Assembly (NCBI RefSeq): GCF_002282855.1
Contig: NZ_NRIR01000001.1
Location: 310,001-374,000, forward strand
Direction of reading: 5' to 3'
DNA: 64,000 nucleotides
Source: Paraferrimonas sedimenticola
Lineage (GTDB): Bacteria; Pseudomonadota; Gammaproteobacteria; Enterobacterales; Shewanellaceae
Below, piece after piece: positions 1-8,187 of this stretch. Within the stretch, counting starts at the first letter, position 1; every line of letters starts with the position of its first letter. The position numbers were made by a program, and so were the translations under genes. The notes beneath the pieces are model-generated. The model saw only the letters and a program-made list of their open reading frames with translations. It was not told the origin of the DNA and ran no database searches.

Positions 1-1276
1 AGAGCGGCGATTCAGGCAACACTACTCTGAGCAGCAAATCTTCTAGGAAGTAGGATCTGGCATTAACGCTACTGAGCTCATTGCGACTCTTGTTTTCCCC
101 CAACACACCGGACCAGCGATTGAGAAGACGGTCTATCGGTCTTCCTAGCTGAGTAGCGCTAGAGAAATAACATCCTCGCACCGTTTGTATACCGGCTAAA
201 CTGTCGGCAGCAAATGCCTGACGCAATATATTGGTCAACGGGACTTGCAGTTGCTGGAGCTGCCTTGGGAAGTCCATGATCAAGCCACGAGCAGCAATAT
301 CTTGACTGTCAGTTAGGTGTGAAGTCGAAGCACGGAAGCGATCGGTAATGATTTGTTGCCAGTACTCCTTGGCGGCTTCGAGCCACAGCTCTGGCTCCTG
401 GCTCTGCTCCAAATCAAAAGTAAAACCAAATACTTGTTTGCGTTGTTGCCTGTCATAAGATTCGAAAGTCTCGGTAAATCCTGCCACCACATCGAGTTTG
501 GTCAGTAAAATGTACACAGGTAATTTACCGGTAACCAAATCGCGAAGCTCACCAAGACGGTTTCGAATAGCCTCAACTAAAGCATTTTGTCGAGCTTCGT
601 TTTCACTCAACAAGTCTTCGACACTGATCGTCAGTATCACCCCATTTAAGGGTTGCTTAGGCCTGTGCTGTTTTAGGTTATTAAGTAGTGCAGACCAGCC
701 CCCTTGGTCGATGGCCTGCTCACTGTCTTGGGAAAAGAAACGCCCTGCGGTGTCCAGCAATACCGCCTCTTTGGCAAACCACCAAGCACAGTTGCGAGTG
801 CCTCCAATACCCCTCATGCCGGACTGTTTGTCGTTTAACAGAAAATTGAGTCCAGAGTTTTGCAACGCTGTGGTTTTTCCCGAACCAGGGGCACCAACGA
901 TGACAAACCAGGGGATCTGAGTAAGGTCGATTTTCTTTTCAAGATCCTTAAGCTGAGACAGCCCTTGTTTAAATTTGGCTTGTACTAATCTTTGCTCTTC
1001 GTTGACCAAGGCTTCCATGCTATCGCTATCAGCTGAAGCCGCGGATATTTTGTCGACTAATGCTTGGCGATTACGCCGCTGCAAAATCTGATGAGTTATC
1101 ACGGCAGCCACAAAGCAAAACAATACTATTGAGCACAGGAACAATCGACGGCTGGTAGCTCCCAAGGGATAAGCCTCACCCACCTGCCAAAGCGGCCCCA
1201 GCCACCAAAGGATGACTAACAGCGCCGACACGCCTATCAGGCTCACCAAGTAAAAAATTAAGTCATGCCGCGTCAT
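1..1276 (-). CDS. tssM: TssM (IcmF-like) T6SS inner-membrane protein, 5' part only
   Basis: TssM spans the inner membrane and, with TssL and TssJ, forms the T6SS membrane complex. Only the first 425 codons are here; the gene runs off the left edge, and family members are usually 1100-1200 residues. The N-terminus has two hydrophobic stretches within the first 60 residues, followed by a cytoplasmic region with a Walker A motif, GAPGSGKT, at about residues 128-135, as in NTPase-type TssM proteins. The ATG start overlaps the tssL stop by four bases (ATGA), so the two are translationally coupled. Any tssJ or further T6SS genes may lie beyond the edge. Confidence 0.93.
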   Translation of the reverse strand, partial: MTRHDLIFYLVSLIGVSALLVILWWLGPLWQVGEAYPLGATSRRLFLCSIVLFCFVAAVITHQILQRRNRQALVDKISAASADSDSMEALVNEEQRLVQAKFKQGLSQLKDLEKKIDLTQIPWFVIVGAPGSGKTTALQNSGLNFLLNDKQSGMRGIGGTRNCAWWFAKEAVLLDTAGRFFSQDSEQAIDQGGWSALLNNLKQHRPKQPLNGVILTISVEDLLSENEARQNALVEAIRNRLGELRDLVTGKLPVYILLTKLDVVAGFTETFESYDRQQRKQVFGFTFDLEQSQEPELWLEAAKEYWQQIITDRFRASTSHLTDSQDIAARGLIMDFPRQLQQLQVPLTNILRQAFAADSLAGIQTVRGCYFSSATQLGRPIDRLLNRWSGVLGENKSRNELSSVNARSYFLEDLLLRVVLPESPL

Positions 1277-2577
1277 AGCCCCTCCATGTGTCTGAGGCTA
1301 ATCTCAACGCGTCGGTTCAATGCGCGTCCATCAGATGTGGCATTATCACCAATGGGTTGATTGTCTCCTTGCCCGATTGCAGTGATACGCTGACCGTCGA
1401 CGCCAATATTCACCAGCTCGGTGGCTACCGCATCCGCCCGAGCACTGGACAAGGCCCAATTAGAGGGGTACTTGACTGTCCTAATTGGCACATTGTCGGT
1501 ATGACCACTGACTTCTACCGGTCCTGGCAGCAAGTTCAGCGCCGATGCGATGGCGCTTAGGGTGACCTTGAAGTCTGTCGCTAAACTATTGCTTCCCGTA
1601 TCAAATAACGCCCCATTAAAACGGACAATCTCCAACCCATCGCGTTCGGTGTACACCAGTTCGCCCGCAGAAATCTCTTCAGCAAGCAAAGTCGCTAAAG
1701 ACATCGCAGGCTTCTGTGGAGGTGGGGTAACGCTTAGCTTTGCGATTTGTTGGGGGACTTCGATAGGGTCGATACGGTAGAGAGGGGTTGGCGCTGAAAT
1801 TTGGGCGATGTGTTTAGTTACTGGTTCGGTAGCCAAACTGTTCCAAATACTGCCGATAAGGTAACCACCGATCAATAGCATGGCCATAACCGGCAAGGCC
1901 ACCCACAGGGACAAACGGCTTAATTGCCGATTGCCTCGAAGTACAGTGGGTCGCCATTTGGGAGAAAGTTTGGCCTTTTTCGCGCTCTCCAACTCGACCA
2001 ATTCTTCGCCGAAGCTATGGTAGAGCTTCTTGAGCTTTATCGAACCGTCTTGCTGTATTTTGTACTTGCCCATGAACCCAAGAGCTAAACAACGAAACAA
2101 CAGGTGCAGCAAGCCTCGAAAACGCTGAGGCTCGGCTCGGGCATTAGTGAGCACGTTGAAAAAATACTCACCGCCGTTGCGCTCCTCGTGAAAGTAGTAA
2201 AGCAAAGTCCGCTGAGCCCACTTACCTTCATCTCCCCATGGAGTTCGCATGATGGCTTCGTCTAATAGGCAACAAAGACAAAAGTGCGCCGCATGTACCA
2301 CATCTTTGTCTTCGCCTTTTGCAATCAAACCTTCTTGATATTGGGAGAGCCAAGTGCTGGCTTCGTCGAACACCATGTCGGCGCTCTCAATGGTATCAAC
2401 ATAGGGGATATGCCGAACGAAAGTTAAGATCTCCTGTGCCTCATCGACTAAGTTCATTCCAGAGGCAGAGTTTAAGCGTTGAAATTCGCGTTCCGAGTTT
2501 TCCTTCTCCAACGCTATTGGCTTGACACCAGATTGGATGAGAGTGCCTTCTCGTTTTGTCGAGCTTAGGTCAGCCAT
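1273..2577 (-). CDS. tssL: TssL (DotU-like) with C-terminal OmpA-like peptidoglycan-binding domain
   Basis: TssL is the second inner-membrane component of the T6SS membrane complex. The roughly 225 N-terminal residues are the cytoplasmic DotU domain. One membrane segment follows (about residues 225-250), then a periplasmic linker and an OmpA/MotB-type domain over the last 110 residues with the typical SGHTDN motif and a final NRRVEISL-like stretch. This makes it an 'evolved' TssL that can bind peptidoglycan itself. The reading frame extends upstream to a TTG at 2598 inside tssK. I prefer the ATG at 2577 (434 residues), four bases after the tssK stop, with a GGAG upstream. Confidence 0.92.
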   Translation of the reverse strand: MADLSSTKREGTLIQSGVKPIALEKENSEREFQRLNSASGMNLVDEAQEILTFVRHIPYVDTIESADMVFDEASTWLSQYQEGLIAKGEDKDVVHAAHFCLCCLLDEAIMRTPWGDEGKWAQRTLLYYFHEERNGGEYFFNVLTNARAEPQRFRGLLHLLFRCLALGFMGKYKIQQDGSIKLKKLYHSFGEELVELESAKKAKLSPKWRPTVLRGNRQLSRLSLWVALPVMAMLLIGGYLIGSIWNSLATEPVTKHIAQISAPTPLYRIDPIEVPQQIAKLSVTPPPQKPAMSLATLLAEEISAGELVYTERDGLEIVRFNGALFDTGSNSLATDFKVTLSAIASALNLLPGPVEVSGHTDNVPIRTVKYPSNWALSSARADAVATELVNIGVDGQRITAIGQGDNQPIGDNATSDGRALNRRVEISLRHMEGL

Positions 2578-2581
2578 TGCG

Positions 2582-3907
2582 CTAATTTTCTCCGCCAACA
2601 GCCCACAGCTCGATGACTGTCGATTGCCATTCTTGACCTAAATGAAAAGCAAGCGCCGACGAATTTAACAGCTCATCCCACAAAGCCCCCTTGCCATCGA
2701 TTTCAAAGTAAACACGATTTTCCTGGTAAGGGACTGAAGCTGGACTTGCCTCGATGTGGCTAATGTTTAGCCCTAACAGTTGACGCTGAACCAAGTCGCG
2801 AATTTTTTCGATAGGAGCCGCTTTGAGTTGTTCTGCAAAAGTCGACTTTACCGTGCTATCTGGCAAGTTGGAGTTAATTGCCATGATCAACTGATAACCC
2901 GCCACAGACTCAATTTCTTCCATGGTGCTTATCCAATAACCGTGATCTTTCTTGGTTACCGTCAGTTTGATAGCGCTGCTATTTTCCGCTTGCGCAAGTA
3001 ACTTCATCAAGCGCTGTATCACTCGCTCAAAGCTCAGCGCCGGCTCATTGTGATCGTACTGGATGTCTTCGAGTTGATGGGCATTTGGTTCAAGCCAAGT
3101 TAACTCGCCTAAAAGCCCTGCGTAAAAACAAAATAGAGACTCGGGATGTAAGGTCGGTAACCCTTGCTGATGCCACAAGATAGCGCGAGCTTTGCTCAGT
3201 ATTTGCAACAGCAGCAACGAGCGATGCTCCGTTTGCTCTGCAGTATGGCTATGCCTGGCCGCCAGCCCTCGGCGCTTCTGTTCGATTAATCCAAGCGGGG
3301 CGGTAAACCAACGTTCAGTGGTTTCCGATAGACCGCAGCTAAGCGTTGGCGGGACCCAGTTTTCGTAAAGCTCGACCGAGCCATCACTGCTAATGCTTTT
3401 TACCTTGGCAATAGGAAGGCCTATCCAGCCACTTCCCAGCTCGCTTGCTGGTTTTAAAGTGGGATTGAGTTGAGCCAATTCAAGCTCAGTCGACTCAGTT
3501 GAATAAGGTGTGACGTCTTTATGATCGGATAAAAAAGCCCTATAGCGCTTTGAAGGTTCATCCACATCTCTTGGGGCAATCTCAGCACCATCAAGCGTGC
3601 TAGCAGGCAGCGCAAGATATATGAGCAGATCTCGGCTATCGGGTTCTAGTCGATAAGGCGCTGGCAGCCCCTCGGCTTTAGAACAGCTAAACGGCGCCCC
3701 ATCTGGCATCACACCACTAGCCCGTAGCACACCAATCTGCCCGGTTAACAACAAATCTCTATTCAGTTTAAGGTGAGAATACCCCCAACTGTAGGCAAGT
3801 AGCGGACGAACTCTGGCATCGACATACCACTCCGAGTATCGATTCTCAGCTTGAAAATGGGCACTTTGCAACAACATGCCATCGGACCAAACAACCTTTC
3901 CTGTCAC
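2582..3907 (-). CDS. tssK: TssK baseplate protein
   Basis: TssK is a trimeric cytoplasmic adaptor that connects the T6SS baseplate (TssE, TssF, TssG and VgrG) to the TssL/TssM membrane complex. The 441-residue length is normal for the family. The N-terminus (VVWSDGMLLQSAHFQ) is typical of TssK, where a short 'W..GM.L..QHFQ'-like motif opens the protein. The start is GTG, supported by an AAGGAG ribosome-binding site seven bases upstream. The gene sits between tagH and tssL; 25 bases separate it from tagH, and no tssJ gene fits in that space. Confidence 0.94.
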   Translation of the reverse strand: MTGKVVWSDGMLLQSAHFQAENRYSEWYVDARVRPLLAYSWGYSHLKLNRDLLLTGQIGVLRASGVMPDGAPFSCSKAEGLPAPYRLEPDSRDLLIYLALPASTLDGAEIAPRDVDEPSKRYRAFLSDHKDVTPYSTESTELELAQLNPTLKPASELGSGWIGLPIAKVKSISSDGSVELYENWVPPTLSCGLSETTERWFTAPLGLIEQKRRGLAARHSHTAEQTEHRSLLLLQILSKARAILWHQQGLPTLHPESLFCFYAGLLGELTWLEPNAHQLEDIQYDHNEPALSFERVIQRLMKLLAQAENSSAIKLTVTKKDHGYWISTMEEIESVAGYQLIMAINSNLPDSTVKSTFAEQLKAAPIEKIRDLVQRQLLGLNISHIEASPASVPYQENRVYFEIDGKGALWDELLNSSALAFHLGQEWQSTVIELWAVGGEN

Positions 3908-3932
3908 TTTTGCTCCTTAACGCTTATTGCTA

Positions 3933-5219
3933 TTAGTTTACTTTGAGATGATGGCGCTCATACCGTTTGACAAATTCCGCGCCAAAAGCCCGATTAAAAT
4001 CATCATTCAGGCCATTGACTAACTCCGCATGAAGTTTTTGGTATTCGTTCCAACAGCGCGCTTCTTTGCTCTTGGCAAGTAATCCTGAACCTTGCTGGTC
4101 TATCGCGTCCGCTATCCGCTCTGGCGCTATTCCTTTAAGCAGTGCTTCAACGCTTTCCATCATGGCCGCCATCAAGGCAAGTTCATGTTGCTTTAAGTCA
4201 TTAAAGACCTCTTCGACCGCCTTCTCTGGAGGCAAATAGCCAGGCTTAGGCTTATCCAACATGCGATTGATGGCATCTTCAAAGCTAATCGAAAACTTCA
4301 ATGGATTGTTTTGCCCAGCCTGTAACATGGTGCCTTGTAGCCGAAACTCCCTTTTAAACTGTTCGCGCTGCTTTAGCAGTTCAAAGGTTCCCTCAAACAG
4401 AGCTCGCACCATCAATCCCATGGTCTGTGCATCGAGACCATTGTCCTGTTCAGTACTGCCTAACGATTGTAAAAAACCAGACTGCCAGTGGCCCTGCGCT
4501 GACCTTGCTGGTTCGGCTTGAACAGGCGCTTGTGCCGGAGAGGTGCTAGGCGGTTGCACGGATTCCGGCTCTAAAAACGCATCTAATGATTGTTGGGCTT
4601 GGGGGTCAGTTGCCGGCGGCTTCTGAGGTTTAGGCCTTTCGATGGGAGCCTGATGCGGCACTTTCCCGCCAGTTATTGAATGTTGCCGGTCGCCTTCTGG
4701 CGCGGCAAACAATCCCCCTTTAGCTCTGCCAAGACTGCGTTTCTTTGGAATTGCCGGTTCACTGACAGGGGTGGGAGTTGGTTTCGGCGATGGCGAATCA
4801 GCACGCAAAAAATGAGTTAAGCTTTCTTTATTAGGGGGATGGGCTGAAGCAAGCTGCCCCTCCACATCGGTAGCGGGTTGAGAGACTTCGCACGCAGCGA
4901 CTTCAAAGCGATACATGCCGATATCAAAAGTATCCCCAGGGACTATTTGGGCGCCACTACCCTGCCCGACCGCCTTGCGACTACCGTTAATGAAAACGCC
5001 ATTGGTACTGGTATCAGTAACTCGAAAATGTTCACCATCAAAACGTATCGCGGCATGCTCACGAGAGATCATCCGCGAAGCATCGTTCAAAGGCCAGTCG
5101 CAATCATTGCCACGGCCAATCACCAGCTCATCAAACTTTGATATCCGGACTTCAGTTAAAGCCAAGTCTTGTTTCGGGCCGGATGTGATGCGAATGATGA
5201 TGTCGGTAGCCATTGCCAT
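3933..5219 (-). CDS. tagH: TagH, FHA-domain T6SS regulator/scaffold
   Basis: The protein has an N-terminal FHA domain (about residues 8-105) with the phosphothreonine-binding signature: GRGNDCDWPL, SREHAAI and TSTNGVFING. A proline-rich linker follows (about 115-230), then a conserved C-terminal region typical of T6SS-associated FHA proteins (VasC/TagH/Fha1). In Pseudomonas, Fha1 is phosphorylated by the kinase PpkA to switch on secretion. Here the matching kinase gene lies at 18044 on the other strand, so the same logic is likely. The start overlaps the PAAR stop by one base (TGATG); an ATG two codons later is also possible. Confidence 0.92.
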   Translation of the reverse strand: MAMATDIIIRITSGPKQDLALTEVRISKFDELVIGRGNDCDWPLNDASRMISREHAAIRFDGEHFRVTDTSTNGVFINGSRKAVGQGSGAQIVPGDTFDIGMYRFEVAACEVSQPATDVEGQLASAHPPNKESLTHFLRADSPSPKPTPTPVSEPAIPKKRSLGRAKGGLFAAPEGDRQHSITGGKVPHQAPIERPKPQKPPATDPQAQQSLDAFLEPESVQPPSTSPAQAPVQAEPARSAQGHWQSGFLQSLGSTEQDNGLDAQTMGLMVRALFEGTFELLKQREQFKREFRLQGTMLQAGQNNPLKFSISFEDAINRMLDKPKPGYLPPEKAVEEVFNDLKQHELALMAAMMESVEALLKGIAPERIADAIDQQGSGLLAKSKEARCWNEYQKLHAELVNGLNDDFNRAFGAEFVKRYERHHLKVN

Positions 5220-5521
5220 CAGCCCCCTATCAGCACCGTAGGGTAGCCAGCTACGATATTTCCGCCATGGACTGTCGTGTCCCCCACACGTACAGCAAAA
5301 CTTCCGCCCACCATCACACTGGTAGACCCTTTGATAATGGTGTCAGGTGGCCCAACGCAGGTGCAAGTATCCCCTACCTTGGCCGCAACTAAGCCACCAA
5401 TTAAAACCGTAGGTGCACCAGGACCAACGATTGGACCGCCTACATGGGGAATCGGCGGTACCCCAGGGGTCACCATTGGGCAAACGTGCATATCTGTTAT
5501 TCGAGCTGCCATCATAGGCAT
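5219..5521 (-). CDS. PAAR-domain spike-tip protein
   Basis: This 100-residue protein is made almost entirely of a PAAR domain: repeated Gly-rich beta segments such as GGPIVGPGAPTVLIGG, VGDTCTCVGPPDTI and VRVGDTTVHGG, with Cys/His residues able to bind the structural zinc. PAAR proteins form the sharp tip on the VgrG trimer and can carry effectors. No effector extension is fused here, so it is probably a bare tip. It lies two genes downstream of vgrG. An AGGA ribosome-binding site could serve either the first ATG or the ATG at the third codon. Confidence 0.93.
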   Translation of the reverse strand: MPMMAARITDMHVCPMVTPGVPPIPHVGGPIVGPGAPTVLIGGLVAAKVGDTCTCVGPPDTIIKGSTSVMVGGSFAVRVGDTTVHGGNIVAGYPTVLIGG

Positions 5522-5551
5522 TTTCCTAATATTTTCATTGGTTGTTACTTG

Positions 5552-5857
5552 TTATAGCACTCGGCGGCCAAGTCCTCTAATCGCCACTAAAGTGCAATAC
5601 AAACCTCTTAATGGCTTTGCCAACTCAGATGCGTTCAGTTTGGCGTTGCGACGAATTAACGGGCCAAAATTCAATTTGTGTAATCGAGGCTCTTTGGGAT
5701 TGGCCCCAGTTTCAAGCCAACGCCGAACAAACGTCAGCTGATTCAGAACCGAGCGGGAAACCTTATCCTCTCCGTTTTTTTGCACATGGATCCTCAGAGC
5801 TCTAATCAAACCCTTCACCGCCGACGGTTGCATGGTGCCAGTCAGTACATTATTCAT
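5552..5857 (-). CDS. Small basic protein of unknown function between vgrG and PAAR
   Basis: I do not recognise a family. The 101-residue product is strongly basic, rich in Arg and Lys, with no signal peptide or membrane segment, and is probably largely helical. The gene starts eight bases inside the end of vgrG. A GTG at 5863 is an alternative start, but AAGGGAG is spaced correctly for the ATG at 5857. The tight position between VgrG and its PAAR tip suggests a dedicated chaperone or adaptor for loading the spike, possibly docking on the acidic VgrG tail. That role is inference from context only. A toxin or immunity role cannot be excluded. Confidence 0.75.
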   Translation of the reverse strand: MNNVLTGTMQPSAVKGLIRALRIHVQKNGEDKVSRSVLNQLTFVRRWLETGANPKEPRLHKLNFGPLIRRNAKLNASELAKPLRGLYCTLVAIRGLGRRVL

Positions 5858-8174
5858 GGCCACTCCCTTCCGGTGAGATTGGGATTAACAGCGGCTCTCC
5901 TGCGGGTAGAAAGTACTCTTCAGGTAGATTGTCCTGATCATCAGGCCCAGCCTCTGAGTCATCCAAACTAAAGAAGTAAGGAATTTTCGAACTGGTGCAG
6001 GCCAGTGCTGGGCCTTCTGGCGTTTCCACTTTGGTTACAGGCTCGTTGAAATCAATACCCGCTTGCTCGCTAACAAAGCTTGGCCCACCTAAAGCTTGAA
6101 TCGCTACTTGCTTACGAGCTGCAACTTGTTGTGGTGAGCTTCCGGGCGCGGCTGCTAACTGATACGGGTCAACCTTGACAATTCCACCTCTGCGTCGTTT
6201 CTCTGGCGCTTTCTTATCTTTTGGACCATCGACAGATTTAGAGCCATCGGCTTCCTTAGCTTTCTTAGGCTCCTCTGGTGCCTTTGGGCTCGCCCCCGAG
6301 CCACTGCTTGCTCCACCGCCACTGTTTAGCGTCACCATAGGTCCCTGAGCAGCCACTCCTGCTGGACCAATCGTGATAAAACTTCCCCCGGCCTTTAGGG
6401 TGATTTGAATACCGCTTTCGATGACCATCTCGACGCCGCTTTGCAGGTGCATATTCATCCCAGACTCAATCGCAGCGTTCATACCTATCTTCAAATCAAA
6501 TTTGCCTTGGGTTTGTTGAGATGAATCACCTTTAACCTGCTCAATCCGATCCCTTTTAATGTTTTGATGCAACTCTCCTAAAATCGATGATCTCAATGTG
6601 CCTTTTAGGTTGTGATGCTCATCCCCCTCAATGTCTGTAAAACTGTCAGTCCCCACGGTTCTATGCCATTCACTTTGCGCATGTAACACTATGGCTTCTT
6701 CACCGGCTTTATCGTCGAAGTGAATCTCATTGTTGCGGCCGCCATTTGGGGTCGAAAGGCTGCGATAGCCACTGATGTGGCGTTCATCTGGCAACTTCCA
6801 GGGAGGCATGCAGGCAGCGTTATAAACGGTTCCGGTAATCAATGGGTTATCCGGATCTCCGTCGATAAAACTGACCAACACCTCTTGCCCAACGCGGGGT
6901 AAATAAATGCTGCCCCAACCGTTTCCTGCAATGCTTTGCGCGACTCTTATCCAATGAGAGCTTTTTTCATCATTGTTGCCTTTGCGATCCCAGTGGAACT
7001 GGACTTTCACTCGACCATATTCGTCTGTCCAAATGTCATCATTTGAAGGTCCTACAACCGTTGCGGTTTGAATGCCTTGTAAGGAACGGAAAAATCGTCG
7101 AGGACTGCTGCAATAAGGCACATTGTTGGGCAATGCCCGAACATCGCATTGATAGTTTGGGGTGAGGTTGCCATCTCCCGATCGATAAGGCTCAACATTG
7201 AGAGAGTGACGCAGGTAAGTAACTAAGTATTCTTTGTTCTGCTCAGGCTCGATATGTTCGGTCAGAGCAAACATAAAGCCGCAACCCAGCCCGCGACAAC
7301 TACCCTGAGCCTGCAGTGTCAGCGCCTTAGCCCGAATCGCATCTGATTGTAGTTGATTGCGATCAGCAACCGCTTGATACTCATTACCGCCATAGAAGGA
7401 GAAGCTCTCAAGATCATTGAGTTCTTGCGGACTATAAGCATGTATTAGATCACTTAAATCCGCCCTTGGGCGTTCAAAACTGTAATGTGAGGCTGAAAAT
7501 CGACCACTAGAGTGCTGGCCTTGCCACTTCCAATTGCGAAAGCACTCTTCCTCTTTATCAAAGTCTTCTTGCCCAACCATGGGCACCGACTCGTAGCCCG
7601 GCATGGTTTTAGCGGCGACACCACTGTCGGTAATCACCATTTTGTGTTCGCCATTGTCATGGACAAAGTAGAAGTAAAGGCCGTCTTGAGCCAAAAGCCG
7701 ACGAATAAAGTGCTGATCCGACTGGGCAAATTGAATGCAGTGCTCACGGGTCGGCAGCGTGTATTGAGTGCGCCACTCAGGCGTGCCAAAACTGTGTTCC
7801 TCTAGAATCGAGTCAACGATTTCTTTTGTCGTCTTCGATTGGAAGCAGCGACTATTGGTACGTTTACTTAAAAAGTAAAACCAATCCCTAAGGACTAACT
7901 GCACCGATAAGGTGTCATCATAGTTATGCTGACATTGAATTTGATCAACTAACGCATTGATATAACGTGTTTTTCCGTCTCTCACTTGCCAGCGGATGGT
8001 CATGGCACTGCCCAACAGGGACTCGAGTTCAGAACTGATATTATCTATATTGGCTTGAGCGACCACGGTTACACCTTCATCCACCTCCTCACTGATTTCA
8101 GCAGATATTAATCGCCATTCATGCTGTGGCGATTCAGATGCAATTTCTGCAAATCTTGCTTCGTTGCTGCTCAA
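5850..8174 (-). CDS. vgrG: VgrG spike protein (TssI) with C-terminal extension
   Basis: VgrG trimers form the puncturing spike on the Hcp tube. The 774-residue protein has the gp27-like N-terminal region (about 1-370), then the gp5-like OB fold (WTDEYGRVKVQFHWDR, then SIYLPRVGQEVLVSFIDGDP, at about 380-450). A DUF2345-like repetitive beta region follows to about residue 610. After a Ser/Gly and Lys-rich linker comes an unrecognised tail of about 90 residues (about 685-774) with an acidic end. The start is TTG, strongly supported by AAGGAGGG nine bases upstream. No known effector fold is seen in the tail; it may be an adaptor or cargo-docking segment. Confidence 0.94.
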   Translation of the reverse strand: MSSNEARFAEIASESPQHEWRLISAEISEEVDEGVTVVAQANIDNISSELESLLGSAMTIRWQVRDGKTRYINALVDQIQCQHNYDDTLSVQLVLRDWFYFLSKRTNSRCFQSKTTKEIVDSILEEHSFGTPEWRTQYTLPTREHCIQFAQSDQHFIRRLLAQDGLYFYFVHDNGEHKMVITDSGVAAKTMPGYESVPMVGQEDFDKEEECFRNWKWQGQHSSGRFSASHYSFERPRADLSDLIHAYSPQELNDLESFSFYGGNEYQAVADRNQLQSDAIRAKALTLQAQGSCRGLGCGFMFALTEHIEPEQNKEYLVTYLRHSLNVEPYRSGDGNLTPNYQCDVRALPNNVPYCSSPRRFFRSLQGIQTATVVGPSNDDIWTDEYGRVKVQFHWDRKGNNDEKSSHWIRVAQSIAGNGWGSIYLPRVGQEVLVSFIDGDPDNPLITGTVYNAACMPPWKLPDERHISGYRSLSTPNGGRNNEIHFDDKAGEEAIVLHAQSEWHRTVGTDSFTDIEGDEHHNLKGTLRSSILGELHQNIKRDRIEQVKGDSSQQTQGKFDLKIGMNAAIESGMNMHLQSGVEMVIESGIQITLKAGGSFITIGPAGVAAQGPMVTLNSGGGASSGSGASPKAPEEPKKAKEADGSKSVDGPKDKKAPEKRRRGGIVKVDPYQLAAAPGSSPQQVAARKQVAIQALGGPSFVSEQAGIDFNEPVTKVETPEGPALACTSSKIPYFFSLDDSEAGPDDQDNLPEEYFLPAGEPLLIPISPEGSGHE

Positions 8175-8187
8175 GCCGATTCCCTCC

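Noticed and set aside
498-920. A 140-codon plus-strand frame at the left end
   Set aside because: It lies antisense to the clear tssM sequence, including its Walker A motif, and is a shadow frame.
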